DNA from: an uncultured Oscillospiraceae bacterium | GTDB lineage: Bacteria > Bacillota > Clostridia > Oscillospirales > Ruminococcaceae | Assembly: GCA_910587135.1 (NCBI GenBank) | Contig: CAJULF010000003.1 | Coordinates: 1 to 64,000 of the forward strand | Reading direction: 5' to 3' | Length of the DNA: 64,000 nt | Shown: piece by piece, positions 59,179-64,000 of the stretch | How positions within the stretch are numbered: the first letter of the stretch is position 1 | Layout: each line of letters begins with the position of its first letter | The notes under the pieces: generated by a model | Seen by the model: only the letters and a program-made list of their open reading frames with translations | The model's database searches: none | Told to the model about the DNA's origin: nothing | Program-made: the position numbers and the translations under genes

Positions 59179-62100
59179 ATGGCAAACAAACCTACAAAGC
59201 AGCAGCAGAGAGCCATTGACGCTCCAAACGACAGTTCAGTTATCGTCACTGCCGCCGCGGGCAGCGGAAAAACCACCCTGCTTGTGGAGCGTATGGTGCG
59301 GCTGCTTTCGGACAAAGCGCTCGGGATAGATGGCGACAGCATAGCCGTAATGACCTTTACCCGAAACGCAGCGGACAGTCTTCGCGTAAAGCTGATGGCT
59401 GCGCTCGGAAAAAAGCTGAAGGCTCCCGAAACAACCGAAAGCGAAAGGGAATATCTTTCGGAACAGCTTATAAAGCTGCGCTCCGCCTCGATAGGAACAA
59501 TAGACTCCTTCTGCATAAATATTATCCGCGAGAACGTGCAGAGCTTCGGGCTGCCCGTAAACTTCTCCATTGCCGACTCCGCCAAAAAAGCGGGTATGCA
59601 GGCGCTTGCCATGCAGATGACCCTGCGGTATTTCTACGACGACGATGGAGATATAACCCCCGAGGACAGAGCCGCGCTCTTCTGTACGTTCAGCTTCGAG
59701 GACGATTCACTTTTACAGGACACGATATCGCGTATCTCCGAAAAGCTGAGCTCCTACGCGGACAGCGAAAGCTGGCTTGACGAATGCGCGGCGGCTTACA
59801 ACAGCATTGAGAGCCTTGAAGCACGCTACATAGCGATATACAGCCGCAAAATAAAAAGCGTTGCCGCGGACTTCTGCCGCTCGGTAAGTCAATATAAAAA
59901 TATAATAGCGGAGTACGACGAATGGTGCGCGGAAAATCTTCCCGACAAGCGGGAAAAAATAATATCCAATCTGCGCGATATAAGTCTTGCGGAGCGCGCG
60001 CTATTCCGCAAAGCCGTCAGATATTCCGCGAAAATGCGCAAATTTCCCTCTATGGACGCTCTCGAGGAGCTTTGCTCCCACGCCTTGGAGTTTAACGTAA
60101 AGCTCGCCGCGCTGAACAGATTTGACGCGGACAATCCCATAAAAGCAAAATTCAAAAAATACAGGGAAAAAAATAAAGAAGCTCTGAAAAAGCTGTCGGA
60201 ACTGAGCTTCGTCAAATCCGAAGAAGAGCTTATGCTTGGGGGGCAGCGCTCCGCGGTGGGAACACTTATAAAACTGGTAAAGACCTATATGAGATTTTAT
60301 GGGGATATCAAGCTGACCTCGGGCAAGCCCGATTTTTCCGACTGCGAGCTTATGCTTCTGGAAAAGCTGAGAACCGACGGGAGCTTTCGCCGCCAGCTTT
60401 CGGACAGATTCAGCTGCATTATCGTGGACGAGTTTCAGGACTCCAACGACGTTCAGGCTGAGATATTCCGACTTATCTCAAACGGAAAAAACAACCTTTT
60501 TTATGTAGGCGACGTAAAGCAGGCTATCTATATGTTCCGCGGAGGAAATCCGCAGATAATGGCGGAGCTGTGCCGCGTACCAAAGCGGCTCGGATATCCG
60601 GGTAAAGGCTTGACGGTAAACCGCTTTGACTCGGGCAAATGCTTCCGTTTTAAGGCGGGAGATTCCGATATCGCCGACTTTTGCAAACGGCACAAACGCT
60701 TTACCGTTATTCCGCTGAACAGAAATTTCCGCAGCCGCCGCACGGTTATCGACTTTGTGAACGCGGTCTTTTCCGGACTTATGACCAAGCGCTACGGGTC
60801 GGTGGATTACAGCGGTGACGCGCGTCTTGAATTCGGCGCGGGAGCGCTCTACCCCGAAATACCCGGTGAGCGGAAGTGTCTTTACAAGGCGGAGGTAAAT
60901 CTCATAGACTACCCCGACCCCAAAAAGGACGACAGCTCCGAAGAAAGAGCGGACTTCGACCAGGCGCTGTTTGTTGCGGACAGAATAAAAAAGCTGACAG
61001 ACGGAGAGTTCCTTGTCACCGTCAACGGCGAAACGCGTCCTTGCAGATACTCGGATATCGCCGTGCTGCTGCGCGGCAACGGAAGAATGTCGGGCTACAA
61101 GGACACAATGGAAAAATTCGGCATACCCGCTGTAACTCCCTCGGGAAAGGAGTTTCTCGAATCGGAGGAGATAGGGCTTATCATGAATTTCCTGCGGGTA
61201 ATAGATAACCCTTTGAGTGACGAGGAGCTTCTTAAGGTTCTGATGTCGCCGATTTACGAGCTGTCCGCGGAGGAGCTGGCGCAGATAAGGCTGGGAACTC
61301 TTGGGCTTCCCACGGAGCTTCCGCGGGAAATCACCGATAAAATATCCGCAAGGCTGCGCGGAAGCTCGCTTTACGGCTGCCTTAACGCTTGTCTGCGCCC
61401 GCTTGCCGAGCCAGAGGAAAGCGAGGAGGACTCAGACAGTCTTTATGAGGCGGCGCGGGCGCAGGAAGCGGCGCTTTCCGCAAAAGGGATAAAACGGGAA
61501 ATAAACCCTAAAGCGGCAAAATTCATGTCCGACCTGAACGCTCTGCGTATGTACATGAGCGGCAGCTCCATTGAAAGCCTTGTGCGCAGGGTGTACGATC
61601 TGACGGAGCTTTACGGGATAATTTCCACTTACGAAGGCAGCCGTCAGCGCGTTTCAAATATCCGACTTATGCAGAAGTACGCGGCGGACTTTGAGGAAAA
61701 CGACGGCGGAACGCTGAGCGATTTTATCCGCTTTATAAACTCCTCGCGCGCCCACAAAAGCGGCTTTGAGGCGGGGGCAGTTCCGGAAGACGCGGGAAAC
61801 GCGGTCAAGATAATGACCTTTCACGGCAGCAAGGGGCTGGAAATGCCTGTTTGTATAATCGCCGAGCTGGACAGAAGAGCATCGGACAAAGACGCTTCGG
61901 GAAAGGTACTGATAAGCCACACCCACGGGCTTGCCATGGAATATGTCGACAGAAAGATCCGTGTGAAGCTGAAGCCGTTTGCATATAAGGCGCTCCACGA
62001 CGTTATTTACGACGGGATATTCGGCGAGGAGCTGCGGCTGCTGTACGTTGCAATGACACGCGCACAGGAAAAGCTGATACTTGTAGGGAAAAAATCGGCG

Positions 62101-63057
62101 CTGAACGCCGCGTCTGAAATGCGCGAGGGCGCTCCAGAAACCGCATTCACCAATCTTTCGCCGCTAAGCTGGATACTCTCGTCGCTGCTGAGATACTGCA
62201 AATTCGGCGAAGATACCGAATCGGCTAAGATAGGCGGGCTTAACGCGGAAATAATATCACACACCGTACCGCCCGCGGTATCCGAGCCTTACGAGCATGA
62301 AGCGGCAGCTCCCGACCCGTTTATTACCGCCGAGATAGAGAAAAATCTCCGCGCGGAATACTCCCATGCGGAGGAAACCTCGCGCAAAGCTAAGTACTCC
62401 GTTACCGAGCTTGCCCACAGCGGCGAAAACGCGGAGGATGTCGTATATCTCAACCCGCCCTCGTTTGTGCGCGGTGAAAACGCCTTTTCGGGCAAAGAGG
62501 TAGGCGACGCTTATCATCATCTTATGCAGTATTACCCGCTGGAACGCGTCACACCGGGCGCCGATCTGCATAAGCTCACCGAAAACACCATAACCGAGCT
62601 TGCCGCACGCGGAAAGCTTACAGACAGGGAGCGGCAGATACTCAGCTCAAAAAAACTGAAATGCGTAGACAAAACGGTAAGATTTCTGCAAAGCCCCCTT
62701 GGGCAGCGTATGCTGAAAAGCGGCAGAGTAGAGCGGGAAACGCCATTTTACGCGGAGCTTCCCGCCCGTATGCTGGGATTGGATCACGACGGTGAGGTAA
62801 GCCTTCAGGGACGTACGGATATGTTCTTTTACGAGGACGACGGGATAGTCCTTGTAGACTATAAAAGCGACAGCGACGAGAGCATGGAAAAGGAAAAGGA
62901 AAGCTACTCCAGACAGCTGCTGACATATAAAAATATTCTCCCCAAGATAACGGGAACGCGGGTAAAGCAGATGTATCTCTACGCGTTCTCAACGGGAGAG
63001 GAAATAGATATAGAGCGCTATCTTTCACAGATGGACGCTGGAAAGGCACAATCGTAA
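59179..63057 (+). CDS. addA: AddA subunit of the AddAB helicase-nuclease
   Basis: AddA supplies the 3'-5' UvrD-type helicase and a second nuclease. The 1292-residue protein has Walker A TAAAGSGKTTLLVE (about 24-37), motif II VDEFQDSN, motif III GDVKQAIYMFRGG, motif V/VI KIMTFHGSKGLE and LYVAMTRAQEKL, and the C-terminal nuclease motif LVDYKSDSDE. The ATG at 59179 has no good ribosome binding site; an in-frame TAG at 59167 blocks any earlier start. The nearest strong AAAGGAG (59138-59144) belongs to another frame that crosses an A7 run just before the ATG. Confidence 0.93.
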   Translation: MANKPTKQQQRAIDAPNDSSVIVTAAAGSGKTTLLVERMVRLLSDKALGIDGDSIAVMTFTRNAADSLRVKLMAALGKKLKAPETTESEREYLSEQLIKLRSASIGTIDSFCINIIRENVQSFGLPVNFSIADSAKKAGMQALAMQMTLRYFYDDDGDITPEDRAALFCTFSFEDDSLLQDTISRISEKLSSYADSESWLDECAAAYNSIESLEARYIAIYSRKIKSVAADFCRSVSQYKNIIAEYDEWCAENLPDKREKIISNLRDISLAERALFRKAVRYSAKMRKFPSMDALEELCSHALEFNVKLAALNRFDADNPIKAKFKKYREKNKEALKKLSELSFVKSEEELMLGGQRSAVGTLIKLVKTYMRFYGDIKLTSGKPDFSDCELMLLEKLRTDGSFRRQLSDRFSCIIVDEFQDSNDVQAEIFRLISNGKNNLFYVGDVKQAIYMFRGGNPQIMAELCRVPKRLGYPGKGLTVNRFDSGKCFRFKAGDSDIADFCKRHKRFTVIPLNRNFRSRRTVIDFVNAVFSGLMTKRYGSVDYSGDARLEFGAGALYPEIPGERKCLYKAEVNLIDYPDPKKDDSSEERADFDQALFVADRIKKLTDGEFLVTVNGETRPCRYSDIAVLLRGNGRMSGYKDTMEKFGIPAVTPSGKEFLESEEIGLIMNFLRVIDNPLSDEELLKVLMSPIYELSAEELAQIRLGTLGLPTELPREITDKISARLRGSSLYGCLNACLRPLAEPEESEEDSDSLYEAARAQEAALSAKGIKREINPKAAKFMSDLNALRMYMSGSSIESLVRRVYDLTELYGIISTYEGSRQRVSNIRLMQKYAADFEENDGGTLSDFIRFINSSRAHKSGFEAGAVPEDAGNAVKIMTFHGSKGLEMPVCIIAELDRRASDKDASGKVLISHTHGLAMEYVDRKIRVKLKPFAYKALHDVIYDGIFGEELRLLYVAMTRAQEKLILVGKKSALNAASEMREGAPETAFTNLSPLSWILSSLLRYCKFGEDTESAKIGGLNAEIISHTVPPAVSEPYEHEAAAPDPFITAEIEKNLRAEYSHAEETSRKAKYSVTELAHSGENAEDVVYLNPPSFVRGENAFSGKEVGDAYHHLMQYYPLERVTPGADLHKLTENTITELAARGKLTDRERQILSSKKLKCVDKTVRFLQSPLGQRMLKSGRVERETPFYAELPARMLGLDHDGEVSLQGRTDMFFYEDDGIVLVDYKSDSDESMEKEKESYSRQLLTYKNILPKITGTRVKQMYLYAFSTGEEIDIERYLSQMDAGKAQS

Positions 63058-64000
63058 TGAAACTTAAAAAAATCATCGGCACCGCGGCGGCGGTTTTTTC
63101 GGCGGCGGCACTGTCGCTGAGCATATCCGCCGAAATCGTAAGCAGCGTTGGTTTCCGCACGGAGAGCGAGCTTGTGACTGCCGCGAAAACTCCCTATGAC
63201 GGAAAATACACCAACATTGCCTGGGATACGGAAGAATCCGACAGCGCGGGAGTTCCCGTGACGCTGACTGACAGTGTGATTTTCCCCGTGGGAAACAAGG
63301 TGTTGAAGCTCGCGGAGAACACGGGAGAGGAGCTTGGCAGCTCCGAGCTGAGCGAAAAAGTATCGACCGGCTGCCGCGGCGCGGTGGTGGGGAAATGCCT
63401 GCTCCAGCCCACCCGCACGGGGTTGGCGGTAATAAATACCGAATCCATGTCGGTTGAATGTTACCGCTCATTCGGCGGGAATATCATCACCGACGCGGCG
63501 GCTATCGGGAATTTCGGTTATGTGGGAGTTGAAACGGACGACAGCTTTTCGTTTATATGTGTGAATATGGAAAATCTTGAAACATTATGGGAATACGCCT
63601 CGGACAGTCCCCTCACCTCCCCTGCCCTTTTTGGGGATTATGTTGTTTTTGGTGCGGGAAGCAGCCTTATAACTCATCATTACAGCGGAGAGGGATATAC
63701 CGAAACACCTGTAGGAACAGAAATCAGCGGCCCGCCCTTTGCGGGAGAATACGCAGTATATTTTTCGGGCAGCGACGGCAAAAGCTATAAACTGCGCCTG
63801 AATGATGACGGCACTCTCGAGGAGGACACGCTGATCTCCTGCGATATCGGCGGAAAGCTGTCATCTCCCGTGGCATGGAACGGCAGGCTTTATGTGGCTT
63901 CAAGCGAGGGGTTTTATATTCTGGACAGCCTTAATATGGAGATAATAACCTCGATCCCCGATATTAAATCGGGAACAGACCCCATTATCTGCTACGGAAA
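63057..64000 (+). CDS. Secreted beta-propeller (PQQ-like) protein, partial
   Basis: An open frame begins at an ATG sharing its A with the addA stop (TAATG) and runs off the window after 314 codons. It starts with a signal peptide (MKLKKIIGTAAAVFSAAALS...SISA). Strand-rich repeats then occur, such as IFPVGNKVLKLAENTGEEL, GLAVINTESMSVE and GRLYVASSEGFYILDSLN, resembling PQQ-type or WD-like beta-propeller blades. AAAGG lies 10 bases upstream. It is translationally coupled to addA, though a functional link to DNA repair is unlikely. The 3' end is outside the window. Confidence 0.75.
   Translation, partial: MKLKKIIGTAAAVFSAAALSLSISAEIVSSVGFRTESELVTAAKTPYDGKYTNIAWDTEESDSAGVPVTLTDSVIFPVGNKVLKLAENTGEELGSSELSEKVSTGCRGAVVGKCLLQPTRTGLAVINTESMSVECYRSFGGNIITDAAAIGNFGYVGVETDDSFSFICVNMENLETLWEYASDSPLTSPALFGDYVVFGAGSSLITHHYSGEGYTETPVGTEISGPPFAGEYAVYFSGSDGKSYKLRLNDDGTLEEDTLISCDIGGKLSSPVAWNGRLYVASSEGFYILDSLNMEIITSIPDIKSGTDPIICYG

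Overview
The window looks like a chromosomal segment of a spore-forming, Gram-positive anaerobe of the class Clostridia, most likely Oscillospiraceae/Ruminococcaceae-like. The evidence is spoVG, a murC/ddl/yfhO envelope set, the Firmicute pairing of a YwiB-like (DUF1934) gene with argS, a phoH-ybeY-dgkA cluster, addBA in place of recBCD, strong AGGAGG ribosome binding sites, and many close matches to TTGACA-17-TATAAT promoters. No rRNA, tRNA, CRISPR array or prophage was seen.

Layout. 1-12 kb: a minus-strand start at the left edge, then cell-wall and housekeeping genes (M20 dipeptidase, murC, spoVG, Nudix hydrolase, yfhO, argS, ywiB-like, ddl). 12.1-14.4 kb: a compact module I regard as the most interesting item. 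It holds a type IV pilin-like gene with a coupled 72-residue basic membrane protein, a 298-bp segment bounded by perfect 26-bp inverted repeats and carrying a consensus promoter, and an adjacent tyrosine recombinase. This looks like an invertible promoter (ON/OFF) controlling a pilin; in this sequence the promoter points away from the pilin (OFF). 14.7-20.1 kb: patatin-like lipase, the phoH-ybeY-dgkA operon, and a membrane-anchored lipase-like hydrolase. 20.4-28.6 kb: a tiny Cys protein, an AraC regulator divergent from a GH13 glucosidase, and two secreted proteins (one with leucine-rich repeats). 28.7-35.7 kb: accessory genes (macro domain, vWA, HExxH protein, an inverted-repeat-bounded AT-rich gene, DHH phosphoesterase, SCP2-like, U32-like). 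35.9-38.4 kb: an orphan BceRS-like two-component system followed by decayed gene remnants. 38.4-51 kb: AraC/GyrI regulator, ECF sigma with membrane partner, MarR plus heterodimeric ABC exporter, CAP-domain secreted protein, XRE/AbrB regulator plus ABC-2 exporter, YdeI-like protein, and a streptothricin-acetyltransferase-like gene. 51.4-64 kb: hisS-like, sugar kinase, HAD-nuclease fusion, addB, addA, and the start of a secreted beta-propeller-like protein.

A second window-wide theme is a family of about 18 interspersed, hairpin-rich intergenic elements in two subtypes. Their stem sequences differ between copies but keep pairing. Seven copies end directly at the Shine-Dalgarno sequence of a gene, always in the same orientation relative to that gene, so they may act as transcribed 5'-leader elements. 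Three further small inverted-repeat elements, one nested in a copy of this family, show active small-element traffic.

All calls come from reading the sequence; no database search was run. Promoter and operator calls rest on motif matching only.
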